From positions 142,075-206,074 of the forward strand of contig NZ_JAJQRG010000009.1 of NCBI RefSeq assembly GCF_021228235.1: 64,000 bases of DNA, in the 5' to 3' direction. Every line of letters begins with the position of its first letter. Positions within the stretch are counted from its first letter, which is position 1. Made by a program: the position numbers and the translations under genes. Source of the DNA: Pseudophaeobacter flagellatus. Its GTDB lineage: Bacteria > Pseudomonadota > Alphaproteobacteria > Rhodobacterales > Rhodobacteraceae. Below the pieces are notes generated by a model that was not told where the DNA came from, did not search any database, and saw nothing but the letters and a program-made list of their open reading frames with translations. Below, piece after piece: positions 8,380 to 17,393 of this stretch.

Positions 8380-9150
8380 TTATCCCTTGCTGCTTTCATG
8401 TTCTAGCCGCTGCTGGGCGATTTCGGCGTTACGCAGGCTGAGCTGATGGTCGATCAGCGATTGTTTCACATAGTCCAGATGGGCCTCAACGGCGGTCCGG
8501 GCCCCTACGGGATCGCGGGCCTGCAGGGCGGCATTGATGGCACTATGCTGGGCCAAAAGCGCCTCGTAGGTGGTGTGACGGCTGAACATGATGCGGCGAT
8601 TGTAGAACACACCCTTTTGCAGCAGATCAAACATCGCGCGCATCATATGCAGCATCACAACATTATGGCTGGCATCCATGATGGCGGAATGAAACTGGGC
8701 ATCCAGATTGGCCGCTGCATCCGAAACTGCGGGGTCTCCGGCGGCGACCATCTTGTCAAAAATAGTCTGGATCACCTTCAGATCTGCGTCAGAGCCAAAT
8801 TTGGCGGCGCGCTCGGCCGCCAGCCCTTCCATGTCGCGACGAAAGCCGAGGTAGTCAAACACCGCCTCGTCGTGGCGGGCAAACAGTTCAATCAGCGCTG
8901 GCGAAAAGGCCGAGCCCAGCACATCTGCGACAAATATCCCCGAACCCGCCTTGGCGCAGAGTAACCCATCCGCCTGCAGTTGCGAGATCGCATCACGCAG
9001 CGAGGGGCGCGACACCCCAAGACGCTCGGCCAGTTCGCGTTCTGGTGGCAGGCGCTCACCGGGAGAGAGGATGCCGCGCAGCACCAGCTGTTCAATCTGG
9101 TGCACCACCGAGGCAGAGAGTTTTTCGGGCTGGATTTTCTGAAACGGCAT
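8380..9150 (-). CDS. GntR-family (FCD domain) transcriptional regulator
   Basis: A 256-residue FadR/PdhR-type regulator. The N-terminal winged helix spans about 10-75 (LSPGERLPPERELAERLGVSRPSLRDAISQLQADGLLCAKAGSGIFV), and an all-helical FCD effector domain follows at about 90-235, with the spaced histidines (DAQFHSAIMDASHN, EALLAQHSAI, ARTAVEAHL) that usually bind a metal and a carboxylate ligand. It is divergent from an aminotransferase, and two palindromes lie between their starts. The ligand may be an organic acid or amino-acid derivative (inference). Confidence 0.9.
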   Translation of the reverse strand: MPFQKIQPEKLSASVVHQIEQLVLRGILSPGERLPPERELAERLGVSRPSLRDAISQLQADGLLCAKAGSGIFVADVLGSAFSPALIELFARHDEAVFDYLGFRRDMEGLAAERAAKFGSDADLKVIQTIFDKMVAAGDPAVSDAAANLDAQFHSAIMDASHNVVMLHMMRAMFDLLQKGVFYNRRIMFSRHTTYEALLAQHSAINAALQARDPVGARTAVEAHLDYVKQSLIDHQLSLRNAEIAQQRLEHESSKG

Positions 9151-9204
9151 CGGGGCCTCTGGCTGATCATCATGTCGCAGTACAGCGGGGCGAGCGCTGC
9201 AAAT

Positions 9205-9223
9205 TGGTCAAAACATATGACCA
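9205..9223. promoter_or_regulatory. Palindrome TGGTCA-N7-TGACCA, probable GntR operator site 1
   Basis: A perfect 6-bp inverted repeat with a 7-nt spacer, 55 bp upstream of the GntR gene start. FadR-subfamily operators typically carry a TGGT...ACCA core. Confidence 0.5.
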
Positions 9224-9290
9224 CGCCCGGCGCAAGCCTGCAAGCACCCGGCAGGAATCAAAGGCAGGGATTACAGTATTTGAAATTTTA

Positions 9291-9307
9291 GGTCATAACT
9301 ATTGACT
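9291..9307. promoter_or_regulatory. Palindrome GGTCA-N7-TGACT, probable GntR operator site 2
   Basis: GTCA and TGAC are spaced by the same 7 nt as in site 1, with the centre 85 bp away. It lies about 55 bp before the aminotransferase ATG, where a bound repressor would block transcription. Confidence 0.45.
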
Positions 9308-9359
9308 CATATTGAAATATTCTTACGTTGACCGGGTAAACCTCAAACGGAGCACGCCA

Positions 9360-10568
9360 ATGTTGCTGCAACAGCTCTTTGCCAGCCGAACCCAGCGGAT
9401 GAAGGCCTCGGAAATTCGCGAGTTGCTGAAACTGCTGAACCGTCCCGGCCTTTTGTCCTTTGCCGGCGGAATCCCGGATCCTGCGCTGTTTCCGGCGGCG
9501 GAGTTTTCGGCCGCCTTCCAGGACTGCCTGACACCAGAACGCCAGTCCGAGGCGCTGCAATATTCCCTCAGCGAGGGCTACCTGCCGCTGCGCGAATGGA
9601 TCCGAGGGCAAATGGCGCAGATGGGTGTGGTCTGTGATGTCGACAATATCTTGATTACATCGGGCTCACAGCAGGCGCTGGACTATCTGGGCAAGCTGTT
9701 TTTGTCGCCAAATGATACTGCGCTGGTGGGCTGGCCGACCTATCTGGGGGCGCTGGCGGCGTTCAACGCCTATGAGCCGCGCTATGACCAGCTGAACCCG
9801 GGTGGCAACCGATCTGCCCTCAGCTATCGGCAGGCGGCAGAGGCGGCAGGCAGTCAGGTCAAATTCGCCTATCTGTCGCCGGATTTTGCCAATCCCACCG
9901 GGCAGACCCTGTCGCAGCAGGCCCGTGACGCGCTGTTGGATCTGAGCGAAGATCTGGGCTGCGCCATTATCGAGGATGGTGCCTATCAGGCGCTGCGCTA
10001 TGACGGCGACCCGATTCCGTCGATTCTGGGGCTGGAAATCGCCCGGCGCGGTGATCTGGAACAATGTCGCACGATCTATTGTGGCTCTTTCTCAAAGACC
10101 CTGTCGCCGGGGCTGCGGCTAGGCTGGGTGGTGGCGGCCAAACCGGTGATCGCACAGATGGTTCTGATGAAGCAGGCGGCGGACTTGCACACAGCGACGT
10201 TGAACCAGATGGCGGTGCATCAGGTGGCCGAGCGCTGTTTTGAATCCCATGTCGCGCGGCTGCGGCAGGCCTATGGCAGCCGCCGCGATGCCATGCTTGC
10301 GGCGCTGCAGTCACATATGCCCCAGGGCATCACCTGGACCCGCCCGGAAGGCGGTATGTTCGTTTGGCTGAACCTGCCTGCGCATATCGATGCTGCCGCA
10401 CTGCTGGTGCGGGCGCTGGATGAGGAAAATATCGCCTTTGTCCCTGGCCAAGCATTTTTCGCTGATGGCAACGGCACCAATACGCTGCGGCTAAGCTTCT
10501 CTGTGCTGGAGCCAGAGGCGATCCACAGTGGGGTCGCGCGCCTGGGCCGTCTCTTGCAACAGACCTAG
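9360..10568 (+). CDS. PLP-dependent aminotransferase, class I/II (LysN/MocR-like)
   Basis: The 402-residue fold-type I enzyme has the pattern RPGLLSFAGGIPDPALFP near the N-terminus, SGSQQALDYLGKLFL, DFANPTGQTLS, and the Schiff-base lysine Lys246 in GSFSKTLSPGLRLGWV. This style matches the 2-aminoadipate/aromatic aminotransferase (LysN-like) and MocR-catalytic-domain group. I chose the ATG at 9360, preceded by ACGGAG at 9347-9352; a TTG at 9312 would add 16 unsupported residues. The divergent GntR regulator and the shared palindromes suggest substrate-induced expression. The substrate is not deducible. Confidence 0.88.
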   Translation: MLLQQLFASRTQRMKASEIRELLKLLNRPGLLSFAGGIPDPALFPAAEFSAAFQDCLTPERQSEALQYSLSEGYLPLREWIRGQMAQMGVVCDVDNILITSGSQQALDYLGKLFLSPNDTALVGWPTYLGALAAFNAYEPRYDQLNPGGNRSALSYRQAAEAAGSQVKFAYLSPDFANPTGQTLSQQARDALLDLSEDLGCAIIEDGAYQALRYDGDPIPSILGLEIARRGDLEQCRTIYCGSFSKTLSPGLRLGWVVAAKPVIAQMVLMKQAADLHTATLNQMAVHQVAERCFESHVARLRQAYGSRRDAMLAALQSHMPQGITWTRPEGGMFVWLNLPAHIDAAALLVRALDEENIAFVPGQAFFADGNGTNTLRLSFSVLEPEAIHSGVARLGRLLQQT

Positions 10569-10647
10569 GGCAGAGACGTAGGGGGCTCTCGACTTCGCGG
10601 GGTTTTGACTGGTTTTCGCGTTTGGATTGCGCCAAGCTGGCCGGGAT

Positions 10648-10932
10648 ATGCGCGGTCTTGCTCTTGTCCTGATATTTTGGCTTGCGGCCTGCTCTGGCTG
10701 GGTTGGGCATTTTGCCGGGGTGCCCGCGACATTGGTTGAGGTTGGTGGCAGCCGGTTTGAGGTTCGCTTGCGCGGCACCCTGGCCGAGGCGACCCGCGTC
10801 AATCCGCAATATGCGCCCCGGCTGGGGCCGCTTCGCAAACAGGCCGCCACCGCCATGGCGCGGGTAAGCGGATGCGAGGTGCGCGGGGTTCTTGGCGATC
10901 AGGCGGTAATGACCGGAATCTTGCACTGTTAG
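10648..10932 (+). CDS. Small hypothetical lipoprotein
   Basis: The 94-residue product begins MRGLALVLIFWLAACSG, a short lipoprotein signal with a LAAC lipobox at Cys15. The mature part ends with two cysteines (SGCEVRG and ILHC) that could form a disulfide in the periplasm. I recognise no domain. The ATG at 10648 lacks a strong ribosome site (CCGGGAT only). It is followed by a 145-bp gap and smc; nothing indicates a shared function. Confidence 0.6.
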   Translation: MRGLALVLIFWLAACSGWVGHFAGVPATLVEVGGSRFEVRLRGTLAEATRVNPQYAPRLGPLRKQAATAMARVSGCEVRGVLGDQAVMTGILHC

Positions 10933-11077
10933 GCACGCGGTGGCCCGTCCGTATCACTGTTTCCCCGATCTGACGCTGGGAGGGGAGGATGAGGCGGCTC
11001 TTGCTGCCTGTTTACGTTGACATAACAGTCGTGAAGCTGCTCGAGTCAGACAAACATAGAATCACTCAGGGGCAGCT

Positions 11078-14000
11078 TTGCGCTTTTCCAAACTCAGGCT
11101 TACCGGCTTCAAAAGCTTTGTTGATCCGACCGATTTGATTATCGGCGAGGGGCTGACAGGCGTGGTTGGTCCGAATGGCTGCGGTAAATCCAACCTATTG
11201 GAGGCACTGCGCTGGGTGATGGGGGAAACCCGCGCCAAGGCAATGCGCGGCGGCGGCATGGAGGATGTGATCTTTGCCGGCACCACCTCGCGTTCGGCCC
11301 GTAACTTTGCTGAAGTGAACCTGTTGATTGATAACTCGGATCGGCTGGCACCGTCGGGGTTTAACGATTCCGATCAGCTAGAGATTGTGCGCCGGATCAC
11401 CCGCGACGCGGGCAGCGCCTATAAATCCAATGGCACGGATGTGCGGGCGCGCGATGTGCAGATGCTCTTTGCCGATGCCTCTACCGGGGCGCATTCGCCG
11501 GCGCTGGTGCGTCAGGGGCAGATTTCCGAACTGATCAATGCCAAGCCCAAGGCGCGGCGGCGCATTCTGGAAGAGGCGGCGGGGATCTCGGGGCTGTATC
11601 AGCGTCGCCATGAGGCCGAGCTGAAGCTGAAGAATACCGAGCAGAACCTCTTGCGCGTGGATGATGTGATTGAACAGTTGGCGGGGCAGCTGGGGCAGTT
11701 GGCCCGTCAGGCCCGTCAGGCCCAACGGTATCGCGACATCGGCGAAAAACTGCGCTTGGCCGAGGGGATGTTGCTGTACCGCCGTTGGCGGGAGGCAGAT
11801 GATGCCAGGCTGAGCGCTGAACAGGAACTAACCCTGCGCGTTACCCAGGCGGCCAAGGGCGAGGCGCTATCGCGCGCGGCGGCTGCCAACCGGGCCGAGG
11901 CCGAAGAGGGCCTGCCTGCCCTGCGCGAAGAACAGGCCATTGCCGCAGCGGTGTTGCAGCGGCTGGTGGTGCAGCGAGACTCGCTTGGTGATCAGGAATC
12001 CCAGGCGCGGCAGGCGATTGAACGGCTGGTCAGCCGCATCCAGCAGCTGGGCAATGATATCGATCGCGAAGGTGGGCTGAACCGCGATGCCGGCGACACG
12101 ATTGAACGGCTCGACTGGGAACAAAAAGAACTGGCCAAGGCAAGCGAGGGCCATGAGGCCCGCCTGCAGGAGGCAGCCGATCTGGCGCGCGAGGCGGCAC
12201 AAATCCTTGAGTCGCGTGAAGATCACCTGACGCAGCTGAATGAAGATGTGGCGCGGCTCGCGGCACGCTATCAGTCTGCGCAGCGTCTGGTCGAGGACTG
12301 CCAGCGCACCCTCGCACGGGCTGAAAACGAAGGCGCGGCAGCGCAAGAGGCTCAGGATCACGCCGCCGAGGCGCTAGAGCTGGCGGGCGAAGGTTTTGAG
12401 GCGGCTCTCGCCACCGAGGAAGAGGCCCGCGAGGTGGCCGAACTGGCCGAAGAGACGCTGGCGGCCGCAGACGAGGCGCGCACTGATACCCAGGCGCTAG
12501 AATCCGCCGCCCGGGCGCAGCGGTCCGAGGCCGAGGGCGAGCTGGGTGCCATCCGTGCCGAAGTCACCGCCCTGGCCAAATTGCTGGAACGCGACACCGC
12601 CGAAAGCGGCCAGATCCTGGATGAGCTTAGCGTATCTCCGGGCTATGAAAAGGCGCTGGGGGCGGCGCTGGCGGATGATCTACGTGCGCCTTTGGCTGCG
12701 GCGGATGGTCCAACAGGGTGGTTGACCCTGCCGAGCTATAGCCGTGATGTGCCCCTGCCGGATGGGGTAGATCCGCTGGCGAAATATGTCTCAGGGCCTG
12801 ACGCCCTGGCGCGCCGCATTGGCCAGATTGGGCTTGTCGACAGTGATACCGCACGCAGCCTGCAGGCGGATCTGCAGCCGGGCCAGCGGCTGGTCACGCT
12901 GGAGGGCGATATCTGGCGCTGGGATGGCTACCGTGCCTGGGCCGAGGACGCCCCCAGCGCGGCGGCACTGCGGTTGGAACAGCTGAACCGGTTGGAATCC
13001 CTAAAGCAGGAGCTGGAGCGGGTCAGCGCCAAGGCCGATGGCACCCGAGCCGCGCATGAAACGCTGATGCGCCGCTTGGATGAGGTCACCCAAGCCGATC
13101 AGAATGCCCGGCAGGCCCGCCGGGTGGCGGATCAGCGGGTGGCCGATGCGGCGCGCGCGCTCAGCCGGGCTGAGGCAGAACGCAACCTGGCAGAAGGCAA
13201 GCTGGAAACCCTGGGCATTGCGGTGACGCGCCACGGTGAGGATGCGATGAATGCGGCGTTGCAGCTGTCTCAGGCCCAGACGGCCCAGGCCGATCTGGGG
13301 GATCTGGACGCAGCCCGCGCCGGGGTCGAAGACGTTAAACAGGCGGTCGAGGCGGCGCGTATTACTATGCTCACCCATCGCTCTGCTCATGATGAGCTGC
13401 GCCGCGATGGCGAGGCGCGCATCAAACGCGCCCAGCAGGTGACAAAGGATCTGTCCGGCTGGCGCCACCGTCTGGAGACCGCCGAACGGCGGATCGCTGA
13501 ACTGGCGGAACGGCGCGAGGCCTCGCAGGAAGAGCTGGAGGAGGCCCATGCCGTCCCGGCCGAACTCGCTGAAAAGCGCGAGGAGCTGAGCGAGGCCATT
13601 GAGGAGGCGGAGGCGCGCAAGGCTGCGGCCTCGGAGGCTCTGATTGCCGCAGAAAACAGCCTGCGCGAAAAGGTACAGATCGAACGCGAAGCAGAGCGGC
13701 TCGCCTCGGAAGCGCGCGAGGCGCGGGCCCGGTCAGAGGCCCGGTGCGAGGCCGCGCGAGAGACCGTGACCCATGCGGCAGAACGTATCAGCGAAGTGCA
13801 GAATTGCAGCCCGCAGACCCTGTTGGAGCAGCTAGAGGTTAGTCCCGACCAGATGCCTGACGCCGAGGAGCTGGAGGCGGAAGTGAACCGGCACAAACGG
13901 CAGCGCGATGCCCTGGGCGCGGTGAACCTGCGCGCCGAGGAAGACGCCCGCGAAATTCAGACTGAACATGATGAGCTGGTCTCGGAAAAGCTGGATCTGG

Positions 14001-14533
14001 AAGAGGCGATCAAAACCCTGCGCAGTGGTATTGCCAGCCTCAACCGCGAGGGGCGCGAACGGCTGCTGACCGCCTTTGAAGAGGTGAACGCCAGCTTTGC
14101 CAATCTCTTTACCCATCTGTTTGGTGGCGGCGAGGCCAATCTGGTGATGGTGGAAAGTGATGATCCACTGGACGCGGGGCTGGAAATCATGTGCCAGCCA
14201 CCGGGCAAGAAACTGTCGACCCTGTCGCTGCTGTCCGGTGGCGAGCAGACGCTGACGGCCATGGCGCTGATCTTTGCGGTGTTCTTGTCCAACCCGGCGC
14301 CGATCTGTGTGCTCGACGAGGTCGACGCGCCGCTGGACGATGCCAATGTGACCAGGTTCTGCGATCTGCTGGATGAGATGTGCCGCCAGACTGAAACGCG
14401 GTTTCTGATCATCACCCACCATGCGGTGACAATGGCGCGGATGGACCGGCTGTTTGGCGTCACGATGCAGGAAAAGGGTGTTAGTCAGCTGGTCTCTGTT
14501 GACCTGAAAAAGGCCGAAGCCCTTGTGGCCTAG
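11078..14533 (+). CDS. smc: Chromosome segregation protein SMC
   Basis: The 1151-residue condensin ATPase has Walker A GPNGCGKSN (31-39, Lys37) in the N-terminal head, a long coiled coil, a hinge at about 515-630, a returning coiled coil and the C-terminal head with the signature LSGGEQ (1052-1057) and Walker B ICVLDEVDAPLDD. It acts with ScpA/ScpB in organising and segregating the nucleoid. The start is TTG at 11078, 5 nt after AGGGG; translation from it gives the standard (M)RFSKLRLTGFKSF beginning of the family. The gene appears to be transcribed alone. Confidence 0.97.
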   Translation: MRFSKLRLTGFKSFVDPTDLIIGEGLTGVVGPNGCGKSNLLEALRWVMGETRAKAMRGGGMEDVIFAGTTSRSARNFAEVNLLIDNSDRLAPSGFNDSDQLEIVRRITRDAGSAYKSNGTDVRARDVQMLFADASTGAHSPALVRQGQISELINAKPKARRRILEEAAGISGLYQRRHEAELKLKNTEQNLLRVDDVIEQLAGQLGQLARQARQAQRYRDIGEKLRLAEGMLLYRRWREADDARLSAEQELTLRVTQAAKGEALSRAAAANRAEAEEGLPALREEQAIAAAVLQRLVVQRDSLGDQESQARQAIERLVSRIQQLGNDIDREGGLNRDAGDTIERLDWEQKELAKASEGHEARLQEAADLAREAAQILESREDHLTQLNEDVARLAARYQSAQRLVEDCQRTLARAENEGAAAQEAQDHAAEALELAGEGFEAALATEEEAREVAELAEETLAAADEARTDTQALESAARAQRSEAEGELGAIRAEVTALAKLLERDTAESGQILDELSVSPGYEKALGAALADDLRAPLAAADGPTGWLTLPSYSRDVPLPDGVDPLAKYVSGPDALARRIGQIGLVDSDTARSLQADLQPGQRLVTLEGDIWRWDGYRAWAEDAPSAAALRLEQLNRLESLKQELERVSAKADGTRAAHETLMRRLDEVTQADQNARQARRVADQRVADAARALSRAEAERNLAEGKLETLGIAVTRHGEDAMNAALQLSQAQTAQADLGDLDAARAGVEDVKQAVEAARITMLTHRSAHDELRRDGEARIKRAQQVTKDLSGWRHRLETAERRIAELAERREASQEELEEAHAVPAELAEKREELSEAIEEAEARKAAASEALIAAENSLREKVQIEREAERLASEAREARARSEARCEAARETVTHAAERISEVQNCSPQTLLEQLEVSPDQMPDAEELEAEVNRHKRQRDALGAVNLRAEEDAREIQTEHDELVSEKLDLEEAIKTLRSGIASLNREGRERLLTAFEEVNASFANLFTHLFGGGEANLVMVESDDPLDAGLEIMCQPPGKKLSTLSLLSGGEQTLTAMALIFAVFLSNPAPICVLDEVDAPLDDANVTRFCDLLDEMCRQTETRFLIITHHAVTMARMDRLFGVTMQEKGVSQLVSVDLKKAEALVA

Positions 14534-14694
14534 GCGAAATCCGCGCAAGCTTTGACATCTGGCGTCGGCATCACGTCGTGGTCTTGGGGGAAAACAGGAC
14601 CAAACAGCCCCCTTGTCCAGCAGGGCGATGGATTTATAACCAGAGGCGAGGTCGCTCGCGCCCATGATAAGTATAATACCAATCGGAGGACATT

Positions 14695-15165
14695 ATGAAC
14701 CTGACCAAATCTTTTGCGGTTGCCGCCCTGGCAGTCACCCCGTTCGCTGCCCTGGCAGAAAATGTGACAGCCAGATCGGCCAGCAGCCTGGAGACTTTCT
14801 TTCTGAATGAAGGTGCCGATGTCGAGCGGCTGACCGACAATGTTGGTGATCCGCAGCTGAACGTTACCCATTATGGCAGCGAATTTACGATTTTTTATTA
14901 TGGCTGCTCTGACAGCACCAACTGTGATTCCATTCAGTTTTATTCAGGCTATGCCAGCAATGGTGGTGTGCGGCTGAAGACGGTGAATGATTTCAACGCT
15001 GAAAAGCGCTGGGTGCGGGCCTATGTGGCGGACGACGGCTCCACCAAGCTGGAAATGGATGTCTATATGGGCGATGCGGGCATCAGCGCAGATGATTTTG
15101 CCGCCACTGTTGGCCTGTGGTCGCGCCACATGAGCGATTTTGAAACAGCTATCGACTTCAATTAA
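14695..15165 (+). CDS. YbjN-domain periplasmic protein
   Basis: A 156-residue protein with a Sec signal peptide (MNLTKSFAVAALAVTPFAALA, cleavage before EN). The rest, with DNVGDPQLNVTHYGSEFTIFYYGC and a C-terminal LWSRHMSDFETAI, resembles the YbjN family, whose biochemical role is unsettled. Two cysteines lie close together in CSDSTNC. A good ribosome site (CGGAGG) and a TATAAT box at 14672-14677 precede it; a strong terminator follows. Confidence 0.72.
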   Translation: MNLTKSFAVAALAVTPFAALAENVTARSASSLETFFLNEGADVERLTDNVGDPQLNVTHYGSEFTIFYYGCSDSTNCDSIQFYSGYASNGGVRLKTVNDFNAEKRWVRAYVADDGSTKLEMDVYMGDAGISADDFAATVGLWSRHMSDFETAIDFN

Positions 15166-15221
15166 AGCCAGCATCCAGGCCTGAGAGCGGCTGGGCTGTT
15201 CTGGTGGTTTGTCTGGTTGGC

Positions 15222-15254
15222 GGGGCATGATATTCATCATGCCCCTTTTCTGTT
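15222..15254 (+). terminator. Rho-independent terminator after the YbjN gene
   Basis: GGGGCATGAT (15222-15231) pairs with ATCATGCCCC (15236-15245) over an ATTC loop, then TTTTCTGTT. Confidence 0.9.
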
Positions 15255-15271
15255 GTGCTTCACTGCTGGTG

Positions 15272-16441
15272 CTAGAGCCGTTTCAGCAGTGCCGGTGTTG
15301 GCCAAGCATCGGCGGGCAGGCCCAGGCGTTGCTGTTCGGTTTGCACGGCGGCACGTGTCTTGGCGCCAAGGATGCCATCAACCTTGCCCACGTCGTAGCC
15401 CAGGTTTTGCAGGCGCTGCTGCAGTTGCTTCATTTGTGCGTTGGATAGCCCCTGATCGGGTTTGCCCGCGTTATAGATCGAAGCGCCCTCTAGGCGGTTG
15501 GCAAAGTATGCGGCGGTCAAAACATAGGTGAAGCTTTGGTTCCACTCGAAATAGACGTCAAAGTTGGGATAGGCGAGAAAGGCCGGCCCCCTGTGCCCCT
15601 GCGGCAAAAGCAGCGAGGCCTTCATATTACCAGAGGCCAAAGAACCCTCTTTGGCGCGCAGCCCCTGGCGCTGCCAGTCCCGGACCGACAGCTTGGTTTC
15701 GATGCCTGTTTGTGCCAGATCCAGATCGCGCGGCAGGGTGACCTCTTGCAGCCAGGGCTGCCCCGGCTGCCAGCCCAGATGCGATAGCATCTTGGCACCG
15801 GACATCAGCGCATCCGGCGCCGAGGTCTTGAGGCTGACATGGCCGTCCCCATCGGCATCAACCCCGTTGTCGAGAATATCCTGTGGCAGCATCTGCACCA
15901 TGCCAATTTCGCCCGCCCAGGCCCCGGTGGTTCGGGCAGGATCAAAATTGCCCCTCTTGTACAGTTCCAGCGCGGAAAATATCTGCGGGCGGAACAGTGC
16001 GGGGCGGCGGCAATCATGCGCCAGGGTAATCAGCGCATTGCGGGTGTTGAAATCCCCCTGAAAGGCACCGTAGTCGGTTTCAAACGCCCAGAAGGCAAGC
16101 AGAACACCGCGATTGATGCCATAGGTGGCCTCGATCCGGCGAAAGGTGCTGTCGTATTTCTGCGCCATGGAACGCCCACGGTCGATACGGTTTTGTGAAA
16201 TCAGATGGCGCGAGAAGTCGATAAAGGGTTTTTGAAAAACCCCCTGGGCGCGGTCCGCTCTGAGCACCTTTTGATCCTGACGCGCGCCTTTGAAAAATCC
16301 GTTGACCGTGGTGCGATCATAGCCTGCGGTCAGGGCCTCTTGTTTCAGGGACTCCACAAAGCCGGAAAAGCTGCCACCACATTGGGCTAGGGCCACAGAA
16401 GGTATCAGTAGGGCGGCAAGGGCGAGGGGCAAAATGCGCAT
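15272..16441 (-). CDS. Lytic murein transglycosylase (MltB family) with peptidoglycan-binding domain
   Basis: The 389-residue exported enzyme has a signal peptide (MRILPLALAALLIPSVALA), an SLT_2 (MltB/Slt35-like) domain at about 25-315 with the catalytic glutamate Glu121 in AFWAFETDYGAF, and a C-terminal PG_binding_1 domain from about 325 (QMKQLQQRLQNLGYDVGKVDGILGAKTRAAV). The residue before Cys21 is Gln, so a lipobox is unlikely and it is probably soluble in the periplasm. It cleaves the MurNAc-GlcNAc bond to form 1,6-anhydro ends. AAGGA lies before the ATG at 16441. It is downstream of cbiB by 40 bp. Confidence 0.9.
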   Translation of the reverse strand: MRILPLALAALLIPSVALAQCGGSFSGFVESLKQEALTAGYDRTTVNGFFKGARQDQKVLRADRAQGVFQKPFIDFSRHLISQNRIDRGRSMAQKYDSTFRRIEATYGINRGVLLAFWAFETDYGAFQGDFNTRNALITLAHDCRRPALFRPQIFSALELYKRGNFDPARTTGAWAGEIGMVQMLPQDILDNGVDADGDGHVSLKTSAPDALMSGAKMLSHLGWQPGQPWLQEVTLPRDLDLAQTGIETKLSVRDWQRQGLRAKEGSLASGNMKASLLLPQGHRGPAFLAYPNFDVYFEWNQSFTYVLTAAYFANRLEGASIYNAGKPDQGLSNAQMKQLQQRLQNLGYDVGKVDGILGAKTRAAVQTEQQRLGLPADAWPTPALLKRL

Positions 16442-16481
16442 GTCGGGCGGTCCTTGATGAAGCTCTAAAGCAATGTATGTG

Positions 16482-17393
16482 CTAAAAGATGACGGTAAAA
16501 GCAACCAGAAGCCCCAGCCCCAGGGCCCAGGTCTGCCAAAGCACATCGCAGCAGCGCCGAATGGCAGGGCCGGTTATGCTCTTGGTGCCGGCCGCATTGA
16601 CCCAGGCAAAGTTGCGCATTTCGCCATCGTAAGATCGCGGCCCGGCCAGAGAGAGCCCGAGCGCGCGCGCCATGGCAGCCTCGGGCCAGCCGGCATTGGG
16701 CGAGCGGTGCTTGGCTGCATCCTGGCCAATGGCAGGCCAGTCACGCAGGCAGCTGCCGACCGTCGCCATCAGCACTGCCGTTAGTCGTGCGGGCAGCAGG
16801 TTGACCAGATCATCCAGCCGCGCCGTGGCCCAGCCAAAATCGCGGTACCGGGTATTGCGATACCCGATCATGCTGTCGCCAGTGTTGATCATCTTATAGG
16901 CCAGCAATCCCGGCAGCCCGGCCAGCAAGAACCAAAAGGCCGGTGCGACCACACCATCCGACATGTTTTCCGCGCCGCTCTCGATTGCGGAACGTGCAAC
17001 CTGTGGTCCGGTCATGGTCTCGGTGTCGCGGCTGACGATCATCGCCACCGCCGCGCGGCCTTTGGCCAGCGATTGTGACAGCCCTTCGGCCACGGCGCGC
17101 AGGTGCTCTACCAGCGAGCGCTGCGCCAAAAGAATGGCGGCAATCAGCACTTCGACAAATGGGCCGAACAGCGACAGGAGCCAGCCTAGGGTCAAGCCCA
17201 GCCCAAGCAGGCTGCCGGCGGCCAGCACCCCCTTGGCGCGTGTGGCCGTTCCAGCGTTCAGCCGGGTGTCTAGCCAGGTGACGCAATTGCCCATCAAGAC
17301 CGCCGGATGCGGCAACCGCGACCAGAGCCAGTCTGGCTCTCCCAGCAGGGCATCGAGCAAGAGCGCCAACAGCAGAATTTCGGCGGTGTTCAT
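16482..17393 (-). CDS. cbiB: Adenosylcobinamide-phosphate synthase CbiB/CobD
   Basis: The 303-residue membrane protein has the [24 protein letters not shown] start and the conserved [41 protein letters not shown] core of CbiB (called CobD in Pseudomonas nomenclature). It attaches the aminopropanol phosphate arm to adenosylcobyric acid in cobalamin synthesis. Its start overlaps the stop of the upstream decarboxylase gene by 4 nt, so the two side-arm enzymes are translationally coupled. Confidence 0.93.
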   Translation of the reverse strand: MNTAEILLLALLLDALLGEPDWLWSRLPHPAVLMGNCVTWLDTRLNAGTATRAKGVLAAGSLLGLGLTLGWLLSLFGPFVEVLIAAILLAQRSLVEHLRAVAEGLSQSLAKGRAAVAMIVSRDTETMTGPQVARSAIESGAENMSDGVVAPAFWFLLAGLPGLLAYKMINTGDSMIGYRNTRYRDFGWATARLDDLVNLLPARLTAVLMATVGSCLRDWPAIGQDAAKHRSPNAGWPEAAMARALGLSLAGPRSYDGEMRNFAWVNAAGTKSITGPAIRRCCDVLWQTWALGLGLLVAFTVIF

